Positions 25,107 to 34,281 of a stretch of DNA of 64,000 nt are shown here, in pieces; position 1 is the first letter of the stretch, and each line of letters begins with the position of its first letter. The notes below the pieces were generated by a model. It did not search any database and had not been told where the DNA came from. It was given only the letters and a program-made list of their open reading frames with translations. Made by a program: the position numbers and the translations under genes. Source of the stretch: Steroidobacteraceae bacterium (lineage in GTDB: Bacteria > Pseudomonadota > Gammaproteobacteria > Steroidobacterales > Steroidobacteraceae); the NCBI GenBank assembly GCA_025451845.1, contig JANWJS010000011.1, positions 114,403 through 178,402 of the forward strand, given 5' to 3'.

Positions 25107-25385
25107 ATGTCCCATACGATCAAAGAAAAGGCGAAGCTACTGGCACGGGTGCGGCGCATTCGCGGCCAAGTCGAGGCCATCGAACGCGCCTTGGAAGAGG
25201 AGGCTGGATGCGAGGCAGTGATGCACCTGATTGCCGGAATACGCGGCGCCACGTCAGGCCTCATGGCCGAGGTGCTGGAGGATCACGTCCGCACGCATCT
25301 AACGGACGTCAATCGCAAACGCGGTGACGGCCGGCCGAGCGCAACCGATGAGCTGGTGGACGTGGTCCACACCTACCTCAGATAG
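25107..25385 (+). CDS. dmeR: RcnR/CsoR-family metal-sensing repressor
   Basis: A 92-residue all-helical repressor. The four residues that bind Ni or Co in E. coli RcnR are at the same places: His 3, Cys 35, His 60 and His 64. The family core LLARVRRIRGQVEAIERALEEE and LIAGIRGATSGLMAEVLEDHVRTH is intact. It would release DNA when cobalt or nickel is bound. AGAGGTGG precedes the ATG at 25107. The gene is 12 bases before a DmeF-type exporter, the arrangement known as dmeRF in rhizobia; the symbol follows that context. Confidence 0.85.
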   Translation: MSHTIKEKAKLLARVRRIRGQVEAIERALEEEAGCEAVMHLIAGIRGATSGLMAEVLEDHVRTHLTDVNRKRGDGRPSATDELVDVVHTYLR

Positions 25386-25397
25386 CCCGGAACAGCA

Positions 25398-26645
25398 ATG
25401 TCCGACTTTGAGCATAGCCACGTATTCTTGGCGCCGGACCACGAACGCAGCGAGCGCAAGACGCGGGCGGTGATCGGGCTCTGCGGTGTGATGATGATTG
25501 CAGAGATCATCGGCGGAGTGATCTTCGGATCGATCGCCCTCGTCGCAGACGGCTTACATATGAGCACGCATGCCGGTGCTTTGCTGCTGGCCGCGCTCGC
25601 CTATCGCTATTCGCGGCGTCACGCCCGCGACCCTCGGTTCACTTTCGGTACCGGCAAGCTTGGCGACTTGGCCGGGTTTACGAGCGCCATCGTACTCGCA
25701 ATGATTGCCATCCTGATCGGCTACGAAGCCGTTGCGCGCATCCTTCATCCGGTGGCCATCCACTTCGCCGAGGCGATCCCGATCGCGTGTCTCGGGCTCA
25801 CGGTTAACCTCACGAGCGCATGGCTCCTGAGCGGCCGCGGGCACGACCATCATCACGGCCACGGCCACGTCGATGACGGGCATGCCCATCAGGAGGTCCA
25901 CGCCATCAGCAGCCCGGGTGGCCGCTGGCTTCTCACTATCGATGAGGAGGGCGCGGCCCCGCCTCACTTCAGACTGCAATCAGGGGCAGCAGGCCGGCTC
26001 CGCATCGATCAGGCAGAGATTGAAACAGTGCGGGCCGACGGTTCCCGACAGCTCTTTTCATTGGCTCGCGAAGGAGGCTTTCTCAAATCTCGTGACGCGA
26101 TCCCGGAGCCTCACGAGTTCACCGCCCTGGTGCGCCTGGGTGGACATCCGCCGCAGCAGGTCCGCTTCGAGGAAGATCATCACGGCCACAGCCGTGCGCA
26201 TCGTGACAACAATATGCAGGCAGCCATCATTCATGTAGCCGCGGATGCCGCAGTATCGATTCTGGTGATCGTCGGATTGGTCTTGGCTCGCGTGTTCGGC
26301 TGGCTATGGATGGACCCCCTGGCCGGCATCATTGGCGCCCTCGTGATCGCCAGCTGGTCCTATGGCCTGATTCGAGACACGACCGCCATTCTGCTGGACA
26401 TGAACCCGGATACGACGCTCGCCGACAAACTTCGCTCCACAGTCGAAGGACAGGGAGATCGATTGACGGATCTGCACTTGTGGCGAGTCGGACCGGGCCA
26501 TCTCGCCGCCATCATCGGGATAGCAACGCAGCGCCACGACATCGACTACTATCGGCGCGAGCTCTCGCGCTTCAAGATCCTGTCGCACATCACCCTTGAA
26601 GTGAGCTCGGGGCGGTCGAAGCCGGAACTCGAGCCGACCCCCTGA
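25398..26645 (+). CDS. dmeF: CDF family cobalt/nickel exporter DmeF
   Basis: A 415-residue cation diffusion facilitator with six membrane helices split by a long histidine-rich cytoplasmic loop. The metal site of helix 2 is in ALVADGLHMSTHAGALLLAALAYRYSRRHARDPRFTFGTGKLGDLAGFTSA; the loop has HDHHHGHGHVDDGHAH (about 149-164) and a second patch HHGHSRAH near 260. The C-terminal domain follows (TDLHLWRVGPGHLAAIIGI). The split and His-rich linker, plus an about 80-residue insertion between the patches, are typical of DmeF. It exports Co2+/Ni2+ across the inner membrane by proton exchange; co-transcribed with dmeR. Confidence 0.88.
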   Translation: MSDFEHSHVFLAPDHERSERKTRAVIGLCGVMMIAEIIGGVIFGSIALVADGLHMSTHAGALLLAALAYRYSRRHARDPRFTFGTGKLGDLAGFTSAIVLAMIAILIGYEAVARILHPVAIHFAEAIPIACLGLTVNLTSAWLLSGRGHDHHHGHGHVDDGHAHQEVHAISSPGGRWLLTIDEEGAAPPHFRLQSGAAGRLRIDQAEIETVRADGSRQLFSLAREGGFLKSRDAIPEPHEFTALVRLGGHPPQQVRFEEDHHGHSRAHRDNNMQAAIIHVAADAAVSILVIVGLVLARVFGWLWMDPLAGIIGALVIASWSYGLIRDTTAILLDMNPDTTLADKLRSTVEGQGDRLTDLHLWRVGPGHLAAIIGIATQRHDIDYYRRELSRFKILSHITLEVSSGRSKPELEPTP

Positions 26646-26845
26646 GCCGCCTCGTCCGGGCCGATACTCAGATCCACCTTGGAATTACGGGATTCCCAAC
26701 GTAATTCGCGGCAGTTGGCCATGTCAGCGATGAGCCTGGATTCATCGCGGATAGCTGCCATTTCGTCGCATCCTCGTGCCCGGATCTGGCAGAATCAGCC
26801 TGATGATCCGCGGCCGAAGCCCGCGAGATGCCCGCCGGGTGCCTC

Positions 26846-27787
26846 ATGAACATAACAGCCAGAATCCTCGCGCTCGTGACTTTGCTCGTGTGCCTGCCGG
26901 CGCTCGCCGGTTCGCCCAGGGGTAGTCCGACCAAGGATAAGGACACACCACCCTTCGCCCAGATACTCTCCGAATCCAAAGGCTGGGAATGGCGCAAGCC
27001 GGATCCCGAAAATCTGCTGGTGATGCGTCTTCCCTCGGGGCGCGTCGTCATGGAGCTCGACCCAGCCTATGCGCCACTGCACGTGGCCAACATCAAAACG
27101 TTGGTCAGAGAACATTACTTCGACGGTCTGGCGATCGTCCGCGTACAGGATGACTTCGTCGCACAGTGGGATGATCCCGAGGCGGAGGATGGCGGGGATC
27201 GCCACAAGATCCGGTCCCTCGGCTCGGCAAAGGCCAGTCTTCCGCCCGAGTTTACCCAGCCCATTGGGGGCACGCGTCCTTGGGTGAGGCTTCCGGATGG
27301 CGACTTCTATGCCCCCGAAGTGGGATTCTCCGAGGACTTCCCCGCCGCGCGCGATCCGGGCGCAAATGAGACCTGGCTGGTCCATTGCTATGGGACGCTG
27401 GCCGTCGCACGAGACAATCCGCCGGACTCGGGCAACGGCAGCGCGCTATACGCCGCTATCGGCCAGGCGCCCCGACGGCTCGATCGAAACCTGACCGTCG
27501 TCGGGCGGATCGTCGAGGGTATGGACAATCTCTCGGCTCTGCCCCGTGGGCGCGGTCCCCTCGGCTTTTATGTGCACCCGAAGGATCGCACGCTCATCCT
27601 GGACATCCGCGTTGCCGCCGACCTGCCGCCGGCGCAACGACCTGACATGGAGATTCTCCGGACCGACAGCCCTACGTTCCAGAGACTGCTGGAGGCGACT
27701 CGCAACCGGCATGACGCGTTTTACGTCACGCCCCCCGGAAAGGTAGACATCTGCGCCGTACCGGCGCCCGTGCGGGATTCGCCCTGA
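26846..27787 (+). CDS. periplasmic cyclophilin-type peptidyl-prolyl isomerase
   Basis: A 313-residue protein with a signal peptide (MNITARILALVTLLVCLPALA). The cyclophilin core follows: MRLPSGRVVMELDPAYAPLHVANIKTLVREHYFDGLAIVRVQDDFVAQWDDPE, then GTLAVARDNPPDSGNGSALYAAIGQAPRRLDRNLTVVGRIVEGMDNLSALPRG. The usual Phe-x-Arg-Val active site reads IVRVQDDFVAQ here, and an insertion between the two halves is larger than in small cyclophilins. The start at 26846 gives a clean signal peptide; an in-frame ATG at 26828 would add six residues. Probably a folding helper in the periplasm. Confidence 0.85.
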   Translation: MNITARILALVTLLVCLPALAGSPRGSPTKDKDTPPFAQILSESKGWEWRKPDPENLLVMRLPSGRVVMELDPAYAPLHVANIKTLVREHYFDGLAIVRVQDDFVAQWDDPEAEDGGDRHKIRSLGSAKASLPPEFTQPIGGTRPWVRLPDGDFYAPEVGFSEDFPAARDPGANETWLVHCYGTLAVARDNPPDSGNGSALYAAIGQAPRRLDRNLTVVGRIVEGMDNLSALPRGRGPLGFYVHPKDRTLILDIRVAADLPPAQRPDMEILRTDSPTFQRLLEATRNRHDAFYVTPPGKVDICAVPAPVRDSP

Positions 27788-28019
27788 TGTCGATGCCCCT
27801 TGCGATGCGAGGAGTGGCCTTCGAGGCCAGTTTCGCCGCGCTTCAGCAGCGGATGCCGCTCTCGGGCATCGGACCATCGCGCTGCGACGGCTGGCCGGCG
27901 AGACGTTCGTCTGGAGCTTGAATCTACGCTCGAGCGTGCGGCTCGATTACCCGTAGCAATCCGGATAAAACGCCTCCGTCCGGACGGTTTCGGCCGACTT
28001 CGGCTGGTCGTTCCGAAAG

Positions 28020-28460
28020 TCACCGATCGCGGAAGTCCCCCTCCAGAGCGGCCAGTCGCGGCGCGTGCGCGCACAGCGCCGCAAGGAAGCTCGCCTTGTC
28101 TTCCGGAGAAATCACCAGGATGTTGCCCTCGCCCCAAGCGATTTCGAGGCGGTCCATCGACAGTGCCGGACCCGAGCGCACGCTGTCCGACTCGCGTACG
28201 CCGCTGATGTCTTTGAGCGGGATGCGCCAACTGAAAGGACCCGAATGAGCTATGAATGCGTTACCGGCTATTTCGTAGTATGTGGATAGCACGATCCAGA
28301 CCACGATCCCGGCAACCAACGCCATCACGATCGCGAGGGGAAACAGCACCGCTCTGTTACCTCCCACCCCCGTGTATATCGCAATCAGGGCCACGCATGG
28401 CGTCGCGACTCCGATCATGCCGAGTTTACGATCGACCTTGGAACGGAACTTCGCTTTCAT
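28020..28460 (-). CDS. small membrane protein with PH-like domain (bPH_4 type)
   Basis: A 146-residue protein. Two adjacent membrane helices (about 18-32 and 38-58) precede a C-terminal beta-rich domain with IPLKDISGVRESDSVRSGPALSMDRLEIAWGEGNILVISPEDKASFLAALCAHAP, matching the bacterial PH domain type 4 pattern (DRLEI-G-ILVSP-D-FL). Such proteins are of unknown role, often in membrane stress regions. A GGTGG lies 2 bases before the ATG, too close to be certain. Confidence 0.7.
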   Translation of the reverse strand: MKAKFRSKVDRKLGMIGVATPCVALIAIYTGVGGNRAVLFPLAIVMALVAGIVVWIVLSTYYEIAGNAFIAHSGPFSWRIPLKDISGVRESDSVRSGPALSMDRLEIAWGEGNILVISPEDKASFLAALCAHAPRLAALEGDFRDR

Positions 28461-28772
28461 GCCACCGGGAATTATTCGGCCATGTCATCGATGCGGCTGC
28501 CACGCTCGCGCGACAACCGATACGCCAGCCACGCGAGTACCAGGATTGCCAAGCCCAGCGCGCTCCATAGGAGCGGCGCTTTCCTCCGTGCCTGATCGAG
28601 AGAATATAATCGATCGGCGCCGCCGAGTCTGTATGGTCCGCGGCCGCGCGTCGAAAAAAGTTCTTGCGAGGATTTGTCGAAAGCCGGCGTTGCGGTTCGG
28701 CCATACTTCGAAGGCCCAGACGGTCTTCGATCCTGCAGGGGTACCGTGCAATCACCCGCCCGGAGTGTTCCC

Positions 28773-29426
28773 ATGACCGCTACCATTACTGCCTTCGTGA
28801 GCTCGCCCGATCGTGGCAGGGGACTGGCGCGTGACATGCGCGTGCGTTGGGCGCTCGAAGAAGTGGGTCAGCCTTACAATGTTCGTCTACTTTCGTTCAA
28901 GGCGATGAAGGAGCCCGCGCATCTCGCGCTGCATCCATTCGGGGCGATTCCGACCTATGAAGAAGGCGATCTCGCTCTCTTCGAGTCGGGGGCGATTGTG
29001 TTCCATATTGCGGAGCGCCATGCGGGGCTGCTGCCGCATGATGCGAATGCCCGGGCGCGCGCGATCACGTGGATATTTGCCGCCATCAATTCGGTCGAGC
29101 CCCCGATTTGGGATCTCTCGCTGACCAGGATCATCGAGGGCAACGAGTCCTGGTCCAAGCAACGCTTGCCGCTGGTCGAGGAACGCTTGCGCAAACGGCT
29201 GGGCGAGCTTTCCACTCGTCTTGGCGATGCCGACTGGCTGGACGGTGGGTTCAGCGCCGGAGACCTGATGATGGTGGCGGTGCTGCTCAGAGCGAAGCCA
29301 TCGGGCATCCTCAACGAATTTCCGAAGCTGTCGGCCTATGTAGCCCGCGGCGAAGCGCGGCCGGCCTATCAGCGTGCCTTCGCGGCCCAGTTGGCAGTTT
29401 TCACCGCCTCATCGGCCAATGGGTAG
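28773..29426 (+). CDS. glutathione S-transferase family protein
   Basis: A 217-residue GST. Thioredoxin half: MTATITAFVSSPDRGRGLARDMRVRWALEEVGQPYNVRLLSF, then HPFGAIPTYEEGDLALFESGAIVFHIAERHAGLLP (the conserved cis-Pro and E-S glutathione contacts); the helical half carries the FSAGDLMMVAVLLR capping-box segment. The expected Ser/Cys near residue 10-15 is in SSPDRGRG, as in GST subgroups acting on chlorinated or aromatic compounds. GGAG 7 bases before ATG 28773 decides the start. It stands alone between two minus-strand genes. Confidence 0.87.
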   Translation: MTATITAFVSSPDRGRGLARDMRVRWALEEVGQPYNVRLLSFKAMKEPAHLALHPFGAIPTYEEGDLALFESGAIVFHIAERHAGLLPHDANARARAITWIFAAINSVEPPIWDLSLTRIIEGNESWSKQRLPLVEERLRKRLGELSTRLGDADWLDGGFSAGDLMMVAVLLRAKPSGILNEFPKLSAYVARGEARPAYQRAFAAQLAVFTASSANG

Positions 29427-29513
29427 CAGTACCGGCTAGCGGCAGTGGCGCGGAATAGGCCGTCGTGGCTCGAACGGGGCGTTCCTGCGCACCGGATCCG
29501 GAACCGGCACGGC

Positions 29514-31019
29514 TCAACGACAACGGGGAGTCACTCTGAATAGCGCCACGCCCTCCGGAGGGACGCTGGCCGTGATTTGACCGGACCTCCTGCTGATCCG
29601 ATGTGTCCATAGGTCTTCCAGGGCGTAAGCCGCACAGCCGGCTGCCAGCCCGATCGGCGAGGAGCCGATGGAGATCTCCTGCGAATTCGCGGTGCTGGTG
29701 TTGAACAGGCCGACAATCACGTCTCCTCCATGCTCGCGCTTAGCGAATATCTGTTCGGTTGGCGCATTTCGGATCCGGCGAGCGGCGATACCATCCTGAT
29801 CGACCGCGAGCACCGCGCGATTCTTCAGCAGCGCGAGATCCTCCGGTGCGAGGTGTCGCGGATCACTGCCGAGGATCAGCGGGGATGAAGCAAGCGCCCA
29901 GAGGCTCAAGATCGTCTTGCGCGCGCTGAAGGAAATGCCATCGTCGCTTCCGTTGCCGACTTCAACCGAATCGAGGTCATTGAAGCCGCCGGGATGGACA
30001 TACGGCTGCCATTTTGCGGCGTAATCGAATCTCGAAACCACTTTGCCCGGCCCGCCCCCCAGAGAGGCCGTTTCATTCGGGTCACTCCACACGGTCAGCG
30101 GAAACGCGTCGGTAAGTGGAAACGTCTCATTGTTGTTGTTGCCTTTGTCGCAGCTGTAGCACTCTATATCTTCAGCCTCCTCCCATTGGGTGGCGTACTT
30201 CTGGAGAATCGGCGCGAGCTTGATCGTATAGCCCTCGGTCGTATCGAAGTCGATCGGCCGTCCCGTCTGCCGTAGCGCCAGCGACCACGCTTTGATCTCC
30301 GGGACATCGGCCGGATATCTGATCCCGTCGAGCTTGAGGAAATCAACCCCCCATGATGCCAGCGTGTCTGCCCATGAATTCACGAACAGCTGCGCGCCGG
30401 GCGAGGCGAAGTTCAATCCAACCATGCCGCCTGTGTTGCTTTCGGATCCTCCGCAGTCATAGTTTTGCTCACCGGTCTTAGTGGCAATCTGATCGGCGGT
30501 GTAGCCACTCGGCTTGCCCGTCAGGTGCCCTCCCGTATTTCCTTCCACCGGCGTGTGTTTCGCCACTGCGTCCGCGGAGATGCCGGGCGTGAGATAGATG
30601 CCGAACTTCAACCCCAGACCGTGCACATAATCGGCAAGCGCCTTGATGCCATTCGTCGATCGGTGCGCCGGAAACCGACTATTGGGAATCCAGATCCCCC
30701 AGCGATCTACAGCAGGCGCTCCGCGGCCGGAAGGGTTGCTGCCCGGTGGCCCGAATCCGCCGGGGCACTCGTACCAGCCATCGTCCTGATTGATGTACCG
30801 GTAGCCGAGCCTGGCGAGACCGCTCGAGACCATGGCGCGCGCTACCGCCTCGTCCTTTGCTGCGCTCGCGTTGCCCCTAAAGCTGCTCCAGCTGCTCCAT
30901 CCGAGCACTGGCTTCGTGCCGATATGCAGCGGATTGGGTTGCAGCGCTTTCGTCGACCGGGAGCCGAACGCCAGCACGACAAACGCCAGGAGCATCGCAG
31001 TCATGCGCGGGGGTGACAT
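29514..31019 (-). CDS. family GH27 alpha-galactosidase (or related alpha-glycosidase)
   Basis: A 501-residue glycoside hydrolase. A signal peptide (1-24) leads to PVLGWSSWSSFRG and YRYINQDDGWYECPGGFG, the GH27 N-terminal blocks; KFGIYLTPG and WGVDFLKLDGIRY follow, with the nucleophile Asp about residue 231. A C-terminal beta-sandwich domain closes the protein (GDVIVGLFNTSTANSQEISIG). It is secreted and would release alpha-linked galactose or related sugars from plant glycans. GGGGGA precedes the ATG at 31019. No other carbohydrate genes lie alongside it, so its regulator and substrate remain open. Confidence 0.9.
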   Translation of the reverse strand: MSPPRMTAMLLAFVVLAFGSRSTKALQPNPLHIGTKPVLGWSSWSSFRGNASAAKDEAVARAMVSSGLARLGYRYINQDDGWYECPGGFGPPGSNPSGRGAPAVDRWGIWIPNSRFPAHRSTNGIKALADYVHGLGLKFGIYLTPGISADAVAKHTPVEGNTGGHLTGKPSGYTADQIATKTGEQNYDCGGSESNTGGMVGLNFASPGAQLFVNSWADTLASWGVDFLKLDGIRYPADVPEIKAWSLALRQTGRPIDFDTTEGYTIKLAPILQKYATQWEEAEDIECYSCDKGNNNNETFPLTDAFPLTVWSDPNETASLGGGPGKVVSRFDYAAKWQPYVHPGGFNDLDSVEVGNGSDDGISFSARKTILSLWALASSPLILGSDPRHLAPEDLALLKNRAVLAVDQDGIAARRIRNAPTEQIFAKREHGGDVIVGLFNTSTANSQEISIGSSPIGLAAGCAAYALEDLWTHRISRRSGQITASVPPEGVALFRVTPRCR

Positions 31020-31367
31020 GTTTCCCCCATCCCAAAGGATGTAGTGTTCACGAGAGCTCGACCTCGATATACGTCAGGTGGGAGGAGGGCGGGTGCGTAA
31101 TACAGTGGCCTCTTTCTACCAGAATAATGTTTGAAGGAATGGCCTGCAAATCAAGTCGCGCTCCTCGGGACCGCCCCGCTGCGGATGATCGCCAGACGCG
31201 TTACGGAAGGTGATTTACTGGACTGATCGGATGCGCAATCACCCGAGGTTCCGTGACCTCACGGCTGGATCCGAGCGGCGAATTCACTTTGCCGGTTTTA
31301 GGCGCAAGCCGGACATTCCTGGTCCGAACCGAGAGCTGTCCGGGCTCGATCCTATGCTGCGAAGGAG
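31020..31367. other. intergenic region upstream of GH27 gene
   Basis: No gene or RNA that I can support. It must contain the GH27 promoter on the minus strand; no clear promoter hexamers stand out. Confidence 0.4.
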
Positions 31368-31606
31368 TTGACGTCCTCCCCGGCCTGAAGGCCGGAGATT
31401 CCTACGGCGCTGCATGATGAGTGGTCTCACGCAGATTCGCTTCGGAGGGGTTCCTGGGCCGACGCCCCTCGGGCAGGCGAAGTGTCTCCACAGGCTATCT
31501 GGGCTGTGCATTCGCACCCGGACGAAGCATCGTCCGTGTCCTGCCCTGCGTCTCGCAGCAACCGCATCCCGCGAGAAAGGATGTTGACCGCACCGACGAC
31601 ATCGGC
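31368..31606 (-). mobile_element. TnpB remnant with omega-RNA/right-end hairpin (IS1341-group)
   Basis: On the minus strand, 31606 to 31427 encodes ADVVGAVNILSRGMRLLRD and a tail rich in Ala, Ser and Cys, matching the last part of TnpB after the RuvC III/zinc-finger region (H/ADV-GA-NIL-RG). Immediately beyond the stop lies the conserved right-end structure: GGAATCTCCGGCC-TTCA-GGCCGGGGAGGACGTCAA, ending at 31368-31369, the scaffold of omega-RNA in many proteobacterial TnpB elements. Everything upstream (DED catalytic residues) is missing, replaced by the methyltransferase gene at 31661. The element cannot encode an active nuclease. Confidence 0.75.
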
Positions 31607-31660
31607 GATCCTAAACTGGCCGCCGTTCCGGCCCGCCCTCGCAATGGGGAACAGCTTCCG

Positions 31661-32311
31661 ATGCACAATCCCTGGCTCGACATTCCTCTGGCCGACTATG
31701 AGGCACACATGGCGCTGCCGACGGTCGGTCAGGCGCAGCTCATTGCGCATGAGCTGGATGTACTCGTCAGAACGTATTCCCCGAACAGCGTCGCCATCAT
31801 TGGTTGCGCAGGTGGAAACGGCTTCGATTGTGCCGTCGGCACCAGCGTCAGCCGGGTAGTCGGGGTAGATATCAACCCGCAATACATCGAACGCGCGCGG
31901 GAGCGCTATGAAGGGCGCACTCCCGGGCTCGAGCTGCACATCGCGGATATCCAAGCGTCCGAACGTCTCTTCGATCCGGTTGATTTGATATACGTCGCCC
32001 TGGTTCTCGAGTATGTCGATCTCGCCCGGACGATGAGCGTTCTGAAATCCCATTGCGATACCAACGGCGTTCTTGCCGTCCTTTCCCAATTGCCCCATGA
32101 AAGAATGGCTCACGTCTCGCCGTCGCCATACAACAGTTTGCAGCTGCTCGCTCCTGGAATGCGGCTGACATCGCAGGAAGAACTGCAACGGCAGGCGGGG
32201 TACGCGGGATTTGCTCCGCTACACTCGCGAACGGTCGTGGCGACCGGAGGCAAGCGCTTGCGCATCGATGAGTTTCGCACTGGCGTGCGGGCTGATCCCG
32301 GTGCTTCGTAA
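31661..32311 (+). CDS. class I SAM-dependent methyltransferase-like protein
   Basis: A 216-residue Rossmann protein. SAM-binding motif I reads VAIIGCAGGNGFD (about 44-56), then VVGVDINPQYIERARERY (motif post-I with acidic Asp), LELHIADIQ and DLIYVALVLEYVD. It begins MHNPWLDIPLADYEAHM, a start seen in small-molecule methyltransferases. Substrate unknown. The ATG at 31661 is chosen because a longer frame (to 31421) runs antisense through the TnpB remnant. GGGGAA lies about 10 bases upstream. The gene seems to abut the truncated mobile element. Confidence 0.8.
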   Translation: MHNPWLDIPLADYEAHMALPTVGQAQLIAHELDVLVRTYSPNSVAIIGCAGGNGFDCAVGTSVSRVVGVDINPQYIERARERYEGRTPGLELHIADIQASERLFDPVDLIYVALVLEYVDLARTMSVLKSHCDTNGVLAVLSQLPHERMAHVSPSPYNSLQLLAPGMRLTSQEELQRQAGYAGFAPLHSRTVVATGGKRLRIDEFRTGVRADPGAS

Positions 32312-32500
32312 GCGTGCGCTGAATTGCGCTGGATCTCCATGAGGAAGGCGCCAGCACGTGGCTGGGTCTTCGGAGCGCGAGCAGAGTTTCCCGACGCCCA
32401 CGCCGCGAAAGACCATCGTCTGCAGCGACGTCGGCTCACTGGGGCCGCCTTGCGCTGATAGATGCTAGAATCGTCGTTTCCCTCCCATTCAGCACCTTCG

Positions 32501-33772
32501 ATGATCGCGCAAGAACCTCTCGCGCACCCGCGCCGCCGCGCAGCGGTGCTGTTCGTCTTCGTCACGGTGGCGATCGACATGCTGGCCTTCGGCATCATCA
32601 TCCCGGTGCTGCCCCACCTGATCGTGGACTTGATCGGCGGCAGCATCGCGAAGGCTGCCGTGTGGTCGAGCGGTTTCGGCACGCTGTTCATGCTGACGCA
32701 ATTCGTCTTCTCGCCGATTCAGGGCGCGCTGTCGGACCGCTTCGGCCGGCGCACCGTGATCCTCATTTCGAGCTTGGGCCTGGGCGTCGATTTCATCGTC
32801 ATGGCGCTAGCGCCGGTGCTCTGGCTGCTGTTCGTTGGCCGCGCGGTATCGGGCATGTGCGCGGCCAGCCTCAGCACGGCCAACGCCTACATCTCCGACA
32901 TCACACCGCGTGAGAAGCGGGCCGCGGCGTTCGGCACGCTCGGGGGCGCGTTCGCGCTAGGTTTCATCGTCGGCCCCGCGCTGGGCGGTTTCCTGGGACA
33001 TCTGTCGATCCGTCTTCCGTTCTGGGTCGCGGCCGGATTGTCGCTGCTGAATTTCTGCTACGGCTTCTTCGTTCTGCCGGAATCTCATCCGAAGGAAAGG
33101 CGCAGCACGCATATCGACTGGCGGCAGGCCAATCCGCTCGGTTCGCTGATCCTGCTGCGGCGCTACCCGCAGGTGTTCGCGTTGGCCGTCGTGTTTTTCC
33201 TGTTGGCACTGGCGCAGTTCGCACTCAATTCGACGTACGTGCTGTACACCGACTATCGCTATGGCTGGGGACCGCAGATCGTCGGCTACAGTTTGGGTGC
33301 AGTGGGTCTGTGCACCGGCGTCGTGCAAGCCGTGCTGGTGCGGCGCTGGATGCCGTGGCTCGGCGAGCGCCGCATGATGCTGGCCGGCGTGGCGTTGCTG
33401 ATCGTCGGCTATGCGGTGTTCGGTTTTGCCTCGGAAGCGTGGATGTTCCTGGCTGGGATTCCATTCCTGTGCCTGGGGGGGCTGGCCGGACCATCGGCGC
33501 AATCCATGATCACGCATCAGGTCGACCCCGGCGAACAGGGGCGCCTGCAAGGCGCGCTGTCGAGCCTGCAGAGCCTGGCCGGCATCATCGGGCCGGCACT
33601 CTTCGCCAATCTGTTCGCGCTATTCATTGGCGACCACGCGCCGACGCGTCACCTTCCCGGCGCGGCGTTCGTGCTGGCGGCGCTCCTTGCCCTGGTCGCG
33701 CTGCTCCTGACCGAGCGCGCCACGCGGGGCATGCTCGTGCATTCGCAAGTGGCCGAGCCGAGCGCGACCTGA
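32501..33772 (+). CDS. MFS efflux transporter, TetA-like (DHA1 family)
   Basis: A 423-residue transporter with 12 predicted membrane helices. [15 protein letters not shown] is the DHA1 helix 1 motif, [19 protein letters not shown] the MFS motif A between helices 2 and 3, and [24 protein letters not shown] and [23 protein letters not shown] match the TetA-type motifs B and C. It should expel a small toxic compound in exchange for protons. ATG 32501 fits the family N-terminus; ATG 32462 would add 13 residues. The neighbouring genes do not suggest a substrate, and no TetR-like regulator is adjacent. Confidence 0.9.
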   Translation: MIAQEPLAHPRRRAAVLFVFVTVAIDMLAFGIIIPVLPHLIVDLIGGSIAKAAVWSSGFGTLFMLTQFVFSPIQGALSDRFGRRTVILISSLGLGVDFIVMALAPVLWLLFVGRAVSGMCAASLSTANAYISDITPREKRAAAFGTLGGAFALGFIVGPALGGFLGHLSIRLPFWVAAGLSLLNFCYGFFVLPESHPKERRSTHIDWRQANPLGSLILLRRYPQVFALAVVFFLLALAQFALNSTYVLYTDYRYGWGPQIVGYSLGAVGLCTGVVQAVLVRRWMPWLGERRMMLAGVALLIVGYAVFGFASEAWMFLAGIPFLCLGGLAGPSAQSMITHQVDPGEQGRLQGALSSLQSLAGIIGPALFANLFALFIGDHAPTRHLPGAAFVLAALLALVALLLTERATRGMLVHSQVAEPSAT

Positions 33773-33815
33773 TGCTGCTCTGACGGTCGCCCGATGCCGA
33801 CCGGCATGACCGTCC

Positions 33816-33923
33816 TCAGCGACCTTTGGACTGACGCTTTTCGCGCTTTGCGGCGCGCTTCTCCTCGAACGTCTTGGCTGGCTTCTTCTTCGTATCTTTT
33901 TTCCGATCCATGCCTTTGCTCAT
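33816..33923 (-). CDS. very small Lys/Arg-rich conserved protein
   Basis: A 35-residue frame too short for most gene finders, starting MSKGMDRKKDTKKKPAKTF and ending KREKRQSKGR. It has GGGGA about 6 bases before the ATG at 33923. Proteins of this shape (MSKGMD-KK-KKKP-KT-EEKRA) recur in Proteobacteria as unnamed small basic proteins, which supports it being real. About half the residues are Lys or Arg, so it may bind nucleic acid or ribosomes (inference). It converges on the MFS gene. Confidence 0.7.
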   Translation of the reverse strand: MSKGMDRKKDTKKKPAKTFEEKRAAKREKRQSKGR

Positions 33924-34281
33924 GAGATTCCCCGTTGCTCCGGTTTGACGATGATCCGAGTATACGTCGTTGTGACTGGTTACTCACGCGGTCGGCCGCG
34001 TCCAGCTCCGGACCTCGTCGGTCTTCGGCGCGTCTTGCGCGGCCCTTGAGCTGATTGAACATGGTGCAAGAGCCAATCGCGGGGGACCGCAGCTTGGCTC
34101 AGGAGCCATTCGCGAACGCGCTTCACTTGTGGCCGCAGCAGAGAGTCGGCCCGGAAATGAGCGTGAAAGGCATGATCCGTCCATTGGACTGTCGACAGGG
34201 GGAACGGCAGGCTGAGGGTTCCGTCGTCGAGGGAAGGGCCGAGTGGCGTACGTTGCGAGGAGACGCTGCGTTACCCGCTGT
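33924..34281. other. intergenic region without recognised features
   Basis: No convincing gene: frames here lack family features or start signals. No hairpin with a T-run was noticed. Confidence 0.4.

Noticed and set aside
28472..28640. Minus-strand frame ending LLWSALGLAILVLAWLAYRLSRERG, like a small membrane protein
   Set aside because: No usable start codon lies in front of the hydrophobic part, and its upstream half runs through the promoter and 5' region of the GST gene.
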